Assembly: GCA_951230915.1 (NCBI GenBank)
Contig: OX579638.1
Location: 14,712,696 to 14,776,695 of the forward strand
Direction: 5' to 3'
DNA length: 64,000 bases
Source of the DNA: Antitrichia curtipendula
Taxonomy: Eukaryota > Streptophyta > Bryopsida > Hypnales > Leucodontaceae
Of this stretch, positions 1 through 14,550 are shown piece by piece. The notes beneath the pieces were generated by a model. The model worked only from the letters and a program-made list of their open reading frames with translations, did not search any database and was not told where the DNA came from. Positions within the stretch are counted from its first letter, which is position 1. Each line of letters begins with the position of its first letter. The translations under genes were made by a program, and so were the position numbers.

Positions 1-3000
1 TGATTGGAAATTAACTCAATGATGCAAATATAACATTAACAAGATTGGAGACAAGAAACTAAATGAAAAATATCCATTTGCCATTTGCTAAGTTTGATTT
101 CGTTCCTCATTACAACATTATTGGTCCTTATCAACATTGGTAAGGAAAATCACTTGCAACTAAAAAGCGCTTGAATGAGCCAAAAATCCATAAAAAAAGA
201 AAAATTTAATTAGAAAACTAGAGATATTCAATCATATTACCTTGCCCAATTTTGTAATACAAGGGATTTTAAAAGTATTCGCAATAACTTAAGTCGTCAC
301 TATAGAGAATGTCTTCAACTTTTCACTAAATACATCATGGTTGTAAAGTAATGGAGTCTATGAGGTAGAGTATCCATGAATATCTTGCTAAGCATTGATT
401 TAGATTTTAATAGAAATTATATTTCATCTAACTATTTTCATTCAATTTTTTTTGAAAGACAAATAGAAAATGCATCCAATCCACTTTGAAACCATACCTT
501 TTGGAACTCACATTGACTCTTCCTTTCTATCATCATGCTTTATTTTGTCATACCTCAATTATACTTGCACATAGTCAATTGTTTAAAAAAAGGTAATACT
601 ATTTAAAACTCTTATAGACCAAGTAGTTGTTCTTCTAACATCACATATTCCAAACTTCAACCTTTCAAAATTGGAAGAAAGATGTAATTTTGACCTTCAA
701 TATCTTCTTCACAATCCAATCCAATCCAATGTGTAACTACTCAATTTTGTTGAAAATTTTCAATTTTTAAAAACGCTTAGATAATCTTGCTTTTATGTTT
801 AATCTTTAAATGCTACACTTTTGCAATAGAAACTATAAATTTTGACCAAAAAGCTTGGTATGAAGTTTAAAAATGAATGTTGTGTTTGTAATGATAATTT
901 AAAGAAGGTATTCTACCTATTGCATTAAAATTTTGAGTGATTTTATGCTTTATATGAAGCCAATACTTTTTTTTATGAAGGTATCAAATCAAATATTGTT
1001 GAATTTCAAACTCAATGAGAAAATATCAACTTTTAATTTACAAAACTCCACACGATAAGTGATTGAAGCTTTATCTATATTGAACATATTTATAAATTTA
1101 TAAACATTTTAAGTTGATTTGAAATTAGGGATTTTCACCTCACACATAATGAATTAGTATATTAGCAATTTATAAACTAGGTAATGCAAATGCAAAACCT
1201 AATTATAAGAAATGAATTGTCAAACTATAGAAATAATAAGTGATGTTATTTCTATAATAAGACTCCATTTTCACAATAGATGATTAAGGATGCTCAATTA
1301 GGATTTGAATATTGATTAATCCCTAAATGCTTAAGCAACCAAATATGGTTGCTCCAAAATTTTAGGCTTGTTTTGGTATTGGCATCTAAATTCCTTTGGC
1401 CGGTTTAAAAAATATTACGGGTAGTTTTGAGGGTTAATAATTGAATGTTTTTATTTTTTACTGAAAAAGGTAAATATTTGATTTTTGAAAGGTCCTCAAA
1501 GGCGTATATGTACCATTAGTGGAAAAGTAAAGCTTGTGAGTTTTGCTTGATTTCCCGGCTTTGAGCAAAGTCTAACAATTTCACTTGATTTGAAATCTAA
1601 AAAATTGTACTTATCTATTTGCTTTGAAAAAGTCCCAATGGAAAGAATAAAGTGTTTTCATGATTTTCATTGTTGAAAATTTGAGCATGCAAATGTTGAT
1701 TTGGAGTTATTTGTAATTTCAACTTTAAAAAAAAATGTATTTCAACAATTGCAAGGTGGATTGTGTGATGAGTTTGATATTTTTTCATGTGAAATTCATT
1801 TTTTTGAAAGTACATTCTAGTGTAATGACACTATTTGTAGTTGTTTATGTCACCTCCAATTCCAAAAACTTTTATATGCAAATTTCTAAAACACCGTGGG
1901 GAAGGCAACATACTAAAAATAGGAAATGTACAATTCTCTTGTTATAATCTTACAACTCCTATGCAATTTCACATTCAAAATTGTGAGGTGTACTAATAAG
2001 CAAGTTCTTTAAACATCTATATGGTGAGATTTTGAAAAAAATAAATTGTTTCATTGGAAATAACTATAAGCCCATGTTCTAATTTCATAATCAAAACATA
2101 CTTGGAAAGGCTTCAGCATTTAGGAATTAATGATGCTCAACTGAGGGGCTCAAAAGAAAAAACAAATTTTAATTTAATGAAGGCCAGTTTATGAGATTTA
2201 ATTATGTACTTCATATACAATGCTTACTTTTTTCTCCAGTGGAATTGAACTTCAATAAAGTTTGAATTACAAAGGGAGTTTATTTGACTTTGGATGTTGC
2301 TGCTTCTAATTTAAAGTGACAAAAATATGCACGTTCATTTTAACAATGAAAGGGCACAACTTAGAACCAAGGTGGTCATCTAAACTTAAATAAATGAATT
2401 ATTTTTAAAGGAAAGTGACCCTATTACTAAGGTATTCATTCCCAAATCATTAAAATTTTGAATGAAGATTTGTATTATTTGTTTTCATAGTTTTTCTAAA
2501 AATCACTTATTGAATATTTTTAGTCCTCCACATCTTTTTAGGATTAATGAATTGCAAAATCCATATTGGCATTCCAAAATTGACTAGCAATAGGATACCA
2601 TGGCAAATAATCATAAGTACAATATTATTCGATAACAATAAAAGTTCGCTACAATCAATAACAAAAAACAAAATATTATGCCGATTTTGAATGTTGAAGT
2701 TCAAACAAAAAGTCAAGCCCAAAGGAAAAATTGGCATTGAAAAGTTAACAAAAATAGAAAGACATATGGAAAAAACTTGGTAAGACCCTTGAAAAACAAT
2801 TGGACCATGTATGCTCTTCCATAGATGAACAATGATTGTAAAATCATAGGGCATTGCAAATTACATTATATTTGAATTCAATGTATTTAAATGACACTTG
2901 AATATAATTGTTGACGAATGTTATGGATGATGATTTAGGATAAACATAGAGATATTCATGAAGTATTTAATGACTTTGTGAAGTACTCGATGAATTTTGT

Positions 3001-3575
3001 ATAGAATTTTCTACCAATCGTAGGTTCTAAATCTAGATTGGTTAAAGGTTGGATGTAGAATTTTGAATCTTGTATTTATTTTGTTCTATGTTTGCACTAA
3101 TTAGCGGACATCTCTATTATCGTACCAAGCTATCAAGGTCAACAAAAAATAATTCTGAAAAAAGAGTGCAAAATTTATTTTTACAAATTATTATTTTTTG
3201 TATTGAAAAAAATTGGATTTCAAAAAAATATTCCTATTTTACCCTGTGCTAAATTTTATTTCTCAACTTCAATTAAATATTTGACATCAAATGAAATGCC
3301 AAGATGGCAGGGTATTATAGACTCTAAAATTGTGAATGAGAGCGGTCATATTTCAAACCAATGTCTTTTTAAGTGATATTTTGCTCAAAAGCAATACAAT
3401 TTTTATGAGAGAATATTAGGCAATACATTCTTTTCATTTTTAGTGCATGACAAATTGTTGATTTGCTACATATTCTAAGGACAACGTTGCTCTTTTTGGG
3501 ATGAATGGACACTATTTGGGATGAATATTTCAAGTTTCATCCATAGATGTAATCAATTGCATCATTCCAAACAAA
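1..3575. other. AT-rich intergenic DNA, no gene recognised
   Basis: Very AT-rich sequence with scattered short open frames that show no domain, no splice structure and no similarity to anything I recognise. A possible deletion remnant of the TTAA element family lies at 1,317-1,437. It ends in GGGTTAA preceded by GGTAGTTTTGAG, a subterminal motif shared with the copy at 12,420. Otherwise I see nothing functional here. Confidence 0.6.
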
Positions 3576-3589
3576 TTAATGAAAAAAAA

Positions 3590-4684
3590 ATCCCTGTTTC
3601 AGACAACGTGCCCTTGCGCAGGGAACTGTACCAACCAGATTGCTAACATTGATGGTTGATGCCAGATATCTACGAGTCTGGAGTCTACGAACTCTCAGAT
3701 CTACGAAACCGAGGCAGGAGCTTCGTCCTTCGCTCATCGCCGGTCCCTCCACCTTAACATTTCGAGCGCTCCAGTGGCGCGACATCTTCTTCGTCGCAAA
3801 TTTTCGGTACTTTCCCATCCCGCGTCTTGCGCATGCACATCGCCACTTCATACTCTTTTTAATTTTCCAACGTTAGTTGAAAAATCCGATTTGGCCTGGA
3901 ATCAAGGTGGCGAGCGTTGAATTTGTCCAAATGGTCGTGTCCATTGTTAGTATGTTGTTCTTTTCTGATTGATGAATTGCCATTATGTTTGGAGAAGAGC
4001 TAGAGAGTAGAGACTGACGACTGTGCGTTTACCGAACTTTCCTCGACGCTTGCTTAGCGTACTCTATGATTCTGACGCAGAGTATATTTTTGTTTATTGC
4101 GCGTCAGATTTTTTCGAGATCGTAAACGTGAGGTTGTTAGTGTGTTCTAATGGCGCTCTAGATCGGTGAGCTCACAACGAGTTTTGGAAGTGCGAAGGTC
4201 GGTAGTGGAAATGTGATACTATCGAAGCTCGGATAGGTTCTAGAGGACATTCTTTCAGCTTCTTGATTGAACTAGGTTATTGAATGTTTGAAGGCTGAGT
4301 TGTATGCATGGTTAGTTTATGAAGGAAAAAAAGCTAAGAGAGTAAGATTTTAGGTTTGAGAGTGCATGATTGGTTTTGTGTTTCGACTCTGAGGATAGGA
4401 GAAGTCTAGTAAGAAAGTTTATCCGATTACTTGGATGTTCATAGTTAGAGATTTTTTGTTTGATTTTTTGTAAGAATCTCCTTGGCCATGCTTTTAGTGA
4501 TACCTCGATTGTTACTTCTAGTCAAGTGCCGTACGAGTATTAAATTATGAAACAGTGGAGGGCTGTAACGTTCCATTGTAACGCTGTGATATCATTAGTT
4601 TTTGCAGAGAGTATTACAAACGGAACTGGAGGAACAGAGAAGTTGCTGGCAATCTGTGAAGCGGATTTGAGAAATTAGTACAGG
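3590..4684 (+). promoter_or_regulatory. Promoter and 5' leader region of the LACS gene
   Basis: Base composition changes from strongly AT-rich to clearly more GC-rich at about 3,600 and stays mixed up to the LACS start codon at 4,685. This fits a promoter plus 5' untranslated region, perhaps with a leader intron. Short open frames on both strands at 3,576-3,876 lack any recognisable domain and look like by-products of the higher GC. No transcription start can be assigned from the sequence alone. Confidence 0.4.
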
Positions 4685-7600
4685 ATGACGAAAGTGGAGA
4701 GATACATTTATAAGGTGGAGAATGGTGAGGATGCCACCGAGGATGCTCCATCTAAGGGACCTGTCTACAGAAGCGTCTTCGCGAAAGATGGCTTTCCGCC
4801 ACTTCCTGCAGGACTCGGTACCTGTTGGGACCTGTTCGAGTGTGTGTCTTCCTTTCTCACTTTAACTTCTTTTCTCGCGAAGATCTTTGCCATTTCCATG
4901 TCTTTCTTGATTGTGCACAGAGTATCACTGCCTAGCTGTCTTTGCCACGCTATTCTTCTAAATAAGTTTCACCTTTTCACGAACAAGTCTCACGTGTCCG
5001 TTCCTTCCTGCAATAGATGTTGACTTTAGGCAGTGCTTGAAGCCTGCAACTATTTCTTCGTCCTATGTTTTCTCAGAGTCAACATCTACAATTCTTCCTC
5101 TTCTCGGAATTTCATCGAGTGAGCTTTTTTCAGTATTTTATATCATTTGTGTTGTAGACGCTTCATTCACGATAACTTTAGAACTTGGGCTATAACTGCC
5201 CTACCAGGTGCACTTTATGATCTTCGATTGTGGAATAATTGTAGTAGAAGCTGTTCAATGCGCATGACATGCTCAGTCGAGATGTAGCCTCACGTTGTAT
5301 CCTTGCTTCGGAAATATGGAGATGCACATGGAAGGGCTTGGTTTAGTTGCTCGTAGCCCTAATGAAAAAGTTTGAAAGTTAAACTGAGCACCTGAGAGAA
5401 TTGAAGTGAAACCTCTGCGTTGGTACTTCATCTGGTTCAAGATAGGTTGACGGTATATGACAGCACACTAGGCAATGTCATTATTCAATTGTTTTGCATG
5501 CTACAATGTTTTTGGTTTGTCCAAATCCACTGTAGGATTGCTGTCTTGGGGGATTCCCGAAATTTGATATTGGACTTTTAATGAACATGTAATTTATGCA
5601 GGCGCTCTGTTAAACGTGCTCCGGACAGCAAGATGCTTGGAGTTCGCGAGATCAAGGATGAAAAAGTAAGTATATATTCTGAAGAGTATGACCGTTATCT
5701 ATTCTTAGATGATTGAACAGCTTGTTTTACTCTTGATAACGTAAGACTCCTTTTGTCTTCCCTTTCCAACTTTGGATAATCTCCAAGTTGCGGTTCCAGA
5801 CTGAAGCTCAAGTTCATAAGCTTTCCTCGTTGATGATGTGTAAATTATACATGTATTAATGTGATTTCCTCATTGCAGGCAGGGAAGTACTTGTGGCAAA
5901 CCTACCAGCAAGTCTATGACAAAGTTATCTGCATTGGTGCGGCAATGCGTTACGTGGGAATAAATCCTGTAAGTTCAACTACTATTGCATTGTGGCAAGC
6001 AAAGGAGTGTGATCATTATTGCAATGAAGTAATGGAATCGTATTTCAATTTATTTCCATCCTTCAACAATTTTTGATACCCTTTGTTGACGAATAGCTTT
6101 GAATGTGCTACAGAAATAAGTACAAGAATGTCTTTTCAAACGTTTCTGAATGGATGTTTGTTGGATCCATTTGCGTGTGTGCAGAAGGGCCGATGTGGGA
6201 TATATGGAACAAATTGTCCAGAATGGTTCACTATTATGGAGGTACATTAAATGCTCCAATATCTGTTACTTGCTGGTTCTGTGAATGTAGGCTTCATTTG
6301 AAGTAAAGCATTATTTTTTATTCATTTACCATCGACTTTTCCCCCCAATACATTGCATTTTGAATGGACTGTGATAGCTGAAGGTTTTGTTCTGGTAAAA
6401 GACTTTCTACACTTGGAAGAAATGAGGATTCTGGAGTTTCTCTAGCTAATTGTTGCTGGTGTTCTGGATATGTCGCAGGCCTGTAATGCGCATAGTGTAG
6501 TTTGTGTTCCTCTTTACGATACTCTTGGTATGCCTTTATCATGATACTACCCAACTTTTGTGCACGTGCAGAGATTATTTTACTTTTCGTTTGCCGTAGG
6601 ACTTATTAGTTCTGCTAGACATTTATTCAGATCTTGAGTTCAGACTCTGGGTTTTATGAATTTTGAGTACCTACATTTGCGCCTCATTTGAGGTAAATTG
6701 CCTTGTTTATTACAAGGATGTCTTTTTTGGTATTACAGGATTGACAGCAGTGGAATATATCACAAACCATGCTGAAATTACAATTTCTTTTGTGCAAGAG
6801 GCCAAGCTTCCTTTGGTATGAACCAATTTCTGAGGAATATTTATCGCCCAATTCTTTAAAGTTGTCTGCGCTTCAACATTTCTTCAGATTTTTATATAAT
6901 GTTGCATAACTTTGGGAACCTTTTTGAACCAGCCTTTCTATATTTTTATTATGACCGTGCAGATGGTTCAATCGCTCCCCAAATGTACGGCTTTTTTGAA
7001 AAGTACGATTCTTGCCTCTCAATCCGGCATTGAGTAGAAATTAAGTACCTTGCAACCTTGTTCTCTAGTATTGCATCTCGTTACTTATGCTGCCATAATC
7101 TCTGAGGCTAGATTTCGAATTGTTAACCATTTGGCTTTTGTAAACTTAGAGTTGAAAATAACAAGTTTTATGACACAAGATTCCGAAACCAACAATTCAG
7201 AAATAGCATGTATATGTTTGTCTGTCTCCTGCTTATAAATCTGAATGACGCAGCCGTGGTTAGTTTTGGAAACATCACCGACGATCTGAAGTCGCAAGCT
7301 CAGGAAGCTGGAGCCTCGATCTACTCTTGGGATGAATTCCTGAATCTGGTGAGCTAATTCTTATTCTGGACTACTGAGTACAATAGAGTTTTGCACTTCA
7401 GTATGTTGAAATGCTTGAGTCATGAAGGCTTCTGTAAAAATGTCCAGTTGCTGTGTTAACTTTGTCGGCCATTATGTCGTTAGGATATCTGTATCATGCA
7501 ATGGTCGTTTTGAGTTCAATGCAGAATGTGAGGCTAAGCAAATAAAATAATATCCTGGTTTAACCCATTTATATTTTAGGCTATTCAAGTTACTTTTGTC

Positions 7601-10600
7601 CTATCCTTACCCAGCATGTGATTATAGTTCTTTGATAACCTCAAACATCCAGGTTGGGTTGAAATTATCTCTTAATTGACCAGGGAGATGAGGTTTCATT
7701 AAGTTTTGGATAGAGATTTCGGCCTTGGCTTTGACCATGTTTCATTGTTTCTTAGGGACGCAGTAATCCTGTTGACTTGGCACCACCAGAGAAAGAGGAC
7801 CTGTCGACGATTATGTACACTAGTGGGACGACAGGAGAGCCGAAAGGCGTGATGTTGACTCATGAAAACGTTTTGATCACTATCGCGGGTCTTGATCACT
7901 ATCTGAAATCTCTTAACGAAGTGGTGAACCTCTAGCTTTTTGACTATTTTTTTTTCATGGTTATTTTTGTGTGGATTTAAAAATTAATAAGTGCTGTTCA
8001 GATGCAACAGCGTGAATTTCTCTTCCTTCTACTTCATCGGAAAGTCAACCTAATGAGTTTGTAAGCGTACGCTTGATGACAATAAAGGTCTTGCTCTTGA
8101 GTTGTCCTTTTTATCTCAAGTACATTCAAAACTTCATAACGCTTGAACTTTGCATTCCATCACGGCATTAGGGTATTGACAATTGGCCCGTGCGTGCAGA
8201 TCGACAGCAACGATGTTTACTTCTCATTCCTGCCTTTGGCCCACATCTTTGACAGAGTAGCTGAGGAGATGTTTGTTTTTGTTGGCGGGTCAATCGGATT
8301 CTGGCAAGGGGTATGTTGACAAAGATTGAGGACATAAACAGACACTCTTGAAAACTTTGTTAATGTTGAAGTTATTTTTAGAGACGTTCCATCCTACAAG
8401 CCTAGATTTCAGATGAGTGGATAGAGTATTTCTTACTTGGATATTCTGCGTTGATGCAGGATATCAAGAAGGTACCTGAGGACATTGCAGAACTGAAACC
8501 AACATTGTTCGTTGGTGTTCCCCGTGTCTTTGATAGACTCACTGCTGGTGAGCTTGCACTTCTAGACAGGATTTCTATGTCCGACGTGCGTAAAAGAAGG
8601 GCAATTGCCGTGTGGATATGCTTCCTTGTTTCATCTTCATAATTTTGTAAATAGAGGAAATATTACGTTATGAATTAACACATATCAGCAGAAATAATGT
8701 ATTAATTTTTGGAATTCTAATGAAGGGGAGAATTGAGTAGAATCTATTTTTGACCTAGTAACCTGTTGACTTGTTCAATGAAGCGTAATCACCTGAGGGG
8801 TGTTCTATATGGACAGTCAGTGATTATAAGATTTTTTTTTTTTTTTTTTCATTTTCTTTCAGTTGCAATACAATAAAGGTTTATTTGAACGTGGAGGTAA
8901 CGGAGATATCTAAGCTGGCTGTTGTCTGTCATGGATATTTTGTCCGGGTTATTTTTTCAGGTATCCAAGCCAAGATTTCTGCCGCAGGTAGATTAAAGAG
9001 TTTGCTCTTCAATCTGGGTACCTTCATGTGAGTATGCCTGATAAGAATCATCACCTTGCAGTTGGTGGTTGGAATCGTCTCTCCTGGTTACGCTTCCGTA
9101 TCTGGACATTCAGTTCCTTGTTATCACTTTAGGTTGTATTTAAGTATCACGTTCAATTTGGATTAGTTTTCAGATTGTAATTAATGCAGGATTGTGAATT
9201 TATAGGAAGTTGATATGGATAAAACTTGGCTACAAACAAGACAAGGCATCACCGTTTTTTGATAGGCTGTTGTTTAACAAGGTTTGGCGCTCTATCTTTG
9301 GATACTGTTCTTATTGTGTGATTCGTTCTCCAACTTTTGTCTTCAAATTGTGTTGATGTTTGGGCGATTACAGGGGTAGTCACGGTTTACTTCCTCTTAT
9401 TATATTTGAATTTTATTGATGGATCTCGGATTTTTAGGTGAGGATGGGCCTCGGCGGACGAGTGAGGCTTGTTATTTCTGGAGCTGCCCCACTGTCTGGG
9501 CATGTAGAGGAGTTTTTACGGGCCATTATGTGTGCCCCTGTCTTGCAAGGTTATGGTAAGCACACATTATACCTACTTCTTTGATCACATCTTTACTCGG
9601 TTCAGTGATCTCTTCTTTATTGATTTGTTGTGTTGTTTATCATCTCTGTGTTTTCGAGCGTTATATGTTCACTGCAAGTTTTGAGTTTCTGCATGATGTG
9701 AGTTCCTCAGGTTTGACAGAGACATGTGCTGCCAGCTTTATCCAAGTTCCGGACGTCTTCTCCATGAATGGAACTGTCGGTCCTCCGCTATGTAATATTG
9801 AAGCAAGGCTAGAATCTGTCCCAGAATTGGGTTATGAGGCCTCCGAGGAGAACAATGCAAAACCACGAGGAGAAATTTGCATTCGTGGAAGCGCAGTATT
9901 TTCCGGATATTACAAACGCCCAGAGCTTACGGAGGAGGTTCTTGTTAATGGTTGGTTTCATACAGGTAGGTCTTATATGCTTTTAATCCATTTTTACCAA
10001 CTTAATGTTCTGTCTTCTGATATTCTCTCTTTTTAAAGATTGTGCCAAGGGGGTGATTTGTTTGTTCTCAACCATCACAGTTATTTTGCTGTTCTTTCTC
10101 GGATAGTAATGTAAATCAGTTTCAAATTCTTCTCAGTTTAATCATCCCGGTCTTATGTTCGCCACAGTAGTAAACTCTCTATCAAGAATCTATTACGACT
10201 AGCAATCCAAGCTAACACCGCCTTTAAAGTATTAGAAGGAATTTTCTATTCTTGCAGCGAGATAGTGTTGGTAGAGATGTAGAGACTCCTAATGTAAACA
10301 GTTTATTTGTGGTATACGTATCAGGTGATATTGGGGAATGGCAAGCAGATGGTGCAATGAAGATTATTGATCGTAAGAAGAACATTTTTAAGCTTTCTCA
10401 AGGAGAATATGTTGCAGTTGAAAATCTCGAAAACGTGTACAACGAGACTGCTGCTGTTGATGCGGTTTGTGCATCACCTCTGATTCTTTTGAACGCAATC
10501 TAGACTTCTTAAATTATTTTCAGTTTGCCTGTATTATCTGTGACACTATTGAGCATATTCGACCAAATGTAATAGCTTTTACGTGCATATTTATGATTTT

Positions 10601-11696
10601 TCCTGAACTGGTTTTGTCCAGTTTTGGTTTTCTATCCATAGTGTGCTTGTGCTTCCATGTAGTTCATTCCCCTCTGTTGAGTTCTAATGGATTTCTGTCT
10701 CTTGATATGGGTACCGTGAGTGCACAGATATGGGTTTATGGGAATAGTTTCGAATCATCTCTGGTGGCTGTGGTAGTACCCAATCAGCCTGCAATGGAGG
10801 ATTGGGCCAAGTCCAATGGAGAGAAGGGAGATTTTGCCTCCTTATGCAAGAGCCCTAAAGCACAGGAATTTATACTGTCAGAGCTGACTGCCATGGGCAA
10901 GAAAAAGGGGGTGAGTATCCTCATGGAGCCTGGTCCTACGATCTGTTTCGTTAAGTTGCTCGTACATAGCCAGAGTCCTTCCAATCACACTGCTCAAGGC
11001 ATTCTGATTTACATGTAGAATGAAATTTGGATGTTTATTTGTTACCAAGGATGCACAAGCATCTTACGTCCGAATTATTAATATGCTATTGCCAAATTTG
11101 TGCAAGGTCTTCTATTTGGCATGAGTATCTAGATTTTTTCTGTAGAATGGTGCTGACCTCCTCTATGCACTGATGGCAGGTGAAGGGATTTGAGTTCATC
11201 AGAGGGGTGCACTTGGATCCCCTACCATTCGATTTGGAGCGTGATTTGGCCACTCCTACCTACAAGCTTAAACGTCCGCAGCTTCTAAAATTTTACCAGG
11301 TATTTGACTTGGGATGAACATCCACACAGTAGCACACATGGGGATAAGATCCGCCGCATACTTTAATATCACTTCATTAAATATCACGTATGAACGCACC
11401 CCTTCATTTTTTACATAACCTGCTGGCGGGTAGAATTTTGCGGGTGATTCGTGAGAAGGATGAACAACTTAAAGTGAGAAAGTTAAATTTATTGGTCCAG
11501 CCCTATTTTAGGTTTATGGGCCAAGTGCTGAGTGTGATGACTGCTAACTGATGCTCTTGTATCCTTAAGGCACAACGCGCACAAATTGGCCAATCGAAGT
11601 AGCTTCCAATTCGACCTTGTCGGTTTTGGTAACATCTCTCTGATTTTGCAGAAGGAGATTGACGCCTTATATGCAAAGATGAAGTCAAAACAATGA
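4685..11696 (+). CDS. LACS: Long-chain acyl-CoA synthetase, LACS4-type, 19 exons
   Basis: Activates long-chain fatty acids to acyl-CoA using ATP; plant LACS3/4/5-type relatives act at the ER and cytosol side in lipid and wax metabolism. My exons are 4685-4839, 5602-5665, 5879-5968, 6185-6241, 6479-6527, 6739-6815, 6963-7002, 7254-7348, 7756-7923, 8200-8310, 8460-8547, 8961-9027, 9206-9281, 9438-9555, 9711-9965, 10325-10464, 10728-10910, 11180-11299 and 11652-11696. All phases match and give 1,998 bp (665 aa), almost the length of Arabidopsis LACS4. Visible motifs: TCWDLFERSV near the N terminus; the P-loop [11 protein letters not shown] at about residues 230-240; [28 protein letters not shown] followed by [14 protein letters not shown] at about 519-532 (adenylation signature and fatty-acid motif); and the C-terminal Lys-rich tail AKMKSKQ. 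There is no N-terminal peroxisomal or plastid signal. The gene looks intact and has the same orientation as POR downstream. Confidence 0.93.
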
Positions 11697-12419
11697 AGGC
11701 CTAGATGATAACATCTGAGCAGGTCATTGGAGGCTACAGAATCTCGAATAGCTCCAGTGATGATTGTATCTCCATCCCTTTCCACTTACAGGTTAGCTCA
11801 TGTATACACTCATAACATGGTGGAAGTGTACAGACATAACTTTTCCACTTCGTAACTGGTGACACGATTGCCATGGTATATGTCCATGAGTAGATACCCA
11901 TGTAAAGTGTTATTGCTTTGTAAGACCTTTCTGCTTTTTACTGCAATTCCATGATGACGAAGTTTGCAACACCTGTTTATCCATTGAATGTCTTTGTTGC
12001 AAAATAACAATTCAGAGAAATGTTGACCGGTTTCCTTTTTCAAAGGGCGGGCACTATGGTGGGCAATATCTACTGGCTTGCATATAATAGATGCTTGAGT
12101 ACCAATGTTTCATTCTTAAACTCAAGATGTAAGAGGATCTATACACCTCGAGGATGTAAAGAAAGTTTGCGTGAGAAAATTAGGGCATCTCAGAAACCTT
12201 GAGTCTTCCTGGAATCACTACATTAATAATGAAATTTAGTGCTAACCACACAAATTGTTTTAAATATTCTATAAGTTTTTACTCTTAAAAGTAAATTTTT
12301 ATCAACTGTATATAAATCCCTGTCTTTGAATTGTATTATATCTATGTTCTTGGTAAAGATCTTCATGAAGAGTAAAAACATATAGCATTTTAAAATTAGT
12401 TAGTGTGGTAACACTAAAT
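11697..12419. other. LACS 3' flank, no further gene
   Basis: Probable 3' untranslated region and downstream flank of LACS, with AT-rich stretches after about 12,000 that could hold polyadenylation signals. Open frames on both strands are short, have no domain and are treated as chance. The stretch ends where the first TTAA element begins. Confidence 0.5.
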
Positions 12420-13448
12420 TTAACCCCTAAAGTTCCGAGGGTGTTTTCTGCCAAAAACCACTCAAAACTACCACTTCTATTGTATTCACTTAAGGAAACC
12501 AATTTTTTTGTTTTGGGGGGAATTTAACTGTAGGATCTTGTACTTAATTTGTTTGAGATCATATAGTAAAAATTTCATCAAATTTTACTGTATGGATTGG
12601 AAGATAAGGTAAAATAGCATTGTGGTCAGAATTTGGAGTCTGCCCTCATGCCATTGCTGAAAAATTTTCAAATTTTTTTCCACACAAAGATAAGTTTCAG
12701 AAATAGTGAGAGCAATTGAAATTTTATTTTTCAGACAAATGTGAATTAGTTATGTATTTCTGAAGTGATCTTCCCAACATGGTCTACAGGCTGCCCCATA
12801 ACCAATAAAAAATGTATCCAATATGCTCATCTTAATCACCTAAAGTGGTCACAATAATTTCTAATTTGGAATGCTATGAAAAGTCACTTCCTACAATGAA
12901 TTACACTGGAAAAGTTGGATGTTCCTAATGAGGTCACTAATCACTCCATAGGTGTCAGATTAGATTTTGATTGTGGTCTAAGAAAACCATCAGGGGGTCA
13001 TGAGGTGTCCACTATGAGACATCTGACCGCAATGGGCTGGTTTACCTTACTAGCATTCAAAGTTGAACAAAAAGTTTTTTTTCAAGAAGATGCTTAAATT
13101 GCCTGAAAAAATAAGATTGTCGATAACTTTCTCATCCCTTGTCCAAATAGAATGAATCAAAGCTTCACGTATAGGTAAAAACATGATCTTTTAGGAAAAA
13201 ATTCAAAAAAAATATTTTGACTTTTTGTAATTTTTTTTGGGCTGCCCACCAGTCTCTATTCCTTGCTCATTGTGCCATAATTTTTTCATCCGGCATCCGA
13301 TTGAAACAAAAATTATATATCCACAAAGCTCTTGGAAAGCTACACAACCTCAAAAAATCTCAAAAAATTTCACTTCAAATTGAGACAATAGGAACCTACC
13401 CGGACCCAAATTGTCCCCCGAGGGGTCAAGCGTGGCTTTAGGGGTTAA
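12420..13448 (-). mobile_element. TTAA-flanked non-autonomous element, copy 1 (1,029 bp)
   Basis: Both ends read TTAACCCCTAAAG inward, a perfect 13-base inverted terminus including the TTAA. The element is homologous, in opposite orientation, to the copy at 16,500-17,039. Its left subterminal CCAAAAACCACTCAAAACTACC-like block matches the inverted right end of that copy. Its right part carries the family's GTCCCCCGAGGGG-type GC box, followed on the reverse strand by TGTCTCAAT and TTATGGCAC blocks. There is no transposase frame inside, so it is a non-autonomous, piggyBac-like (TTAA) element or MITE. The class assignment is inferred only from the ends. Confidence 0.75.
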
Positions 13449-13699
13449 TTATTAGAGTAGTTGTTCATAGTTCTATTCAAAAATATTGTATGTGTTTGTT
13501 TTTTATTTTTTATAAATACATTTTAATCCTAAAATGGTAAGTCCTATCACCAAGATAATCAATCCAAAATAGGTTCATTATTTGTTTCTACAATAATCTT
13601 TAAAGTACTTCATTTGATCTAAAATATTTGTAATGTCTTAGGAACAACATAATCGCATAGAAGTGATTGTGCATTCTTTTCATAGTAGATGACATTTAA

Positions 13700-14550
13700 A
13701 CATATTTGAACCCATGAAGTTCTAAATGTCCCTTGAGGGGACACTTAGAGGTTTGGATAGGATCCTATGATCTCAATTTTTGATGTGATTTTCTTGAAAC
13801 ATTTTTTGAAGACACAAAAATACTCTAGCTTTTGAGAGATAATTTATTTTTAAATTGGTGCCTAGGAATAAAGTTATGCCACCCTAAGTTTAAAAAGTAT
13901 TTTGTTGGGCAATAAAAAAATTACAAAAAATCAAAATCAAATCAATTTTTTTCATAGAATATATTTTTGTCTATTTGGAAAGCTTTTATTTATTCCATTT
14001 GGACTAGTGATGAGAAATTTATGGAGAGTTTTTTGGGAGGGGCACTTAGATTATATACGTCAATAATTAATTTATAGGATTCATTTTTTGAATTCAATTT
14101 TCACAGTTTAAGAAAATTAAGAGTTTCTCATTGTTTTCTTGCTTTAACAATCTCACCATTGAGATTAGTGTATTTCAATTCCATCTTAGAACTATTAATG
14201 ATTTAATTTTTACTTAAAATAAAAATCAAGTATTGTTTATTTCATATTGTTTTATTCAAATTTTCAATTCAACTCTTCAATATAAAATTTTGAAATTCAA
14301 AATATATAGTACAAAAATCTTAAGTCAAAGATTCAAAAACTTTGGTCAAGCAAAGTGCAAAAATATTTGTTTCCTCACTATAAATGCAAATATTTTGCAA
14401 TTTGAATTGTCAATTTTTTTGAAATTTCTTCCACACATTCTTGTATTGGTCTAGTGCAAGATCCTATGGTTGGACGTGCAAAAAATAAAAAATTTAAATA
14501 CTCCTATGTGTATAAAGACATTAAACACACGTTTTGCATTTTAAGTACAA
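13700..14550 (+). mobile_element. Diverged or partial member of the TTAA element family
   Basis: No clean TTAA ends remain, but the order of internal blocks follows the 16,500 copy. There is a TTGAACCC-like start near 13,706, then the GTCCCTTGAGGGGACA box, CCTATGATCTCAAT, TTATGCCAC, TCTCACCATTGAGATTAGTG, CCATCTTAGAACTATTAATG, AAGATCCTATGGTTG and finally GACATTAAA. It is an older, decayed copy in direct orientation relative to 16,500-17,039. Confidence 0.5.

Noticed and set aside
3576..3876. Open frames on both strands upstream of LACS
   Set aside because: They overlap antisense to each other in a GC-rich promoter-like segment and have no domain or splice context.
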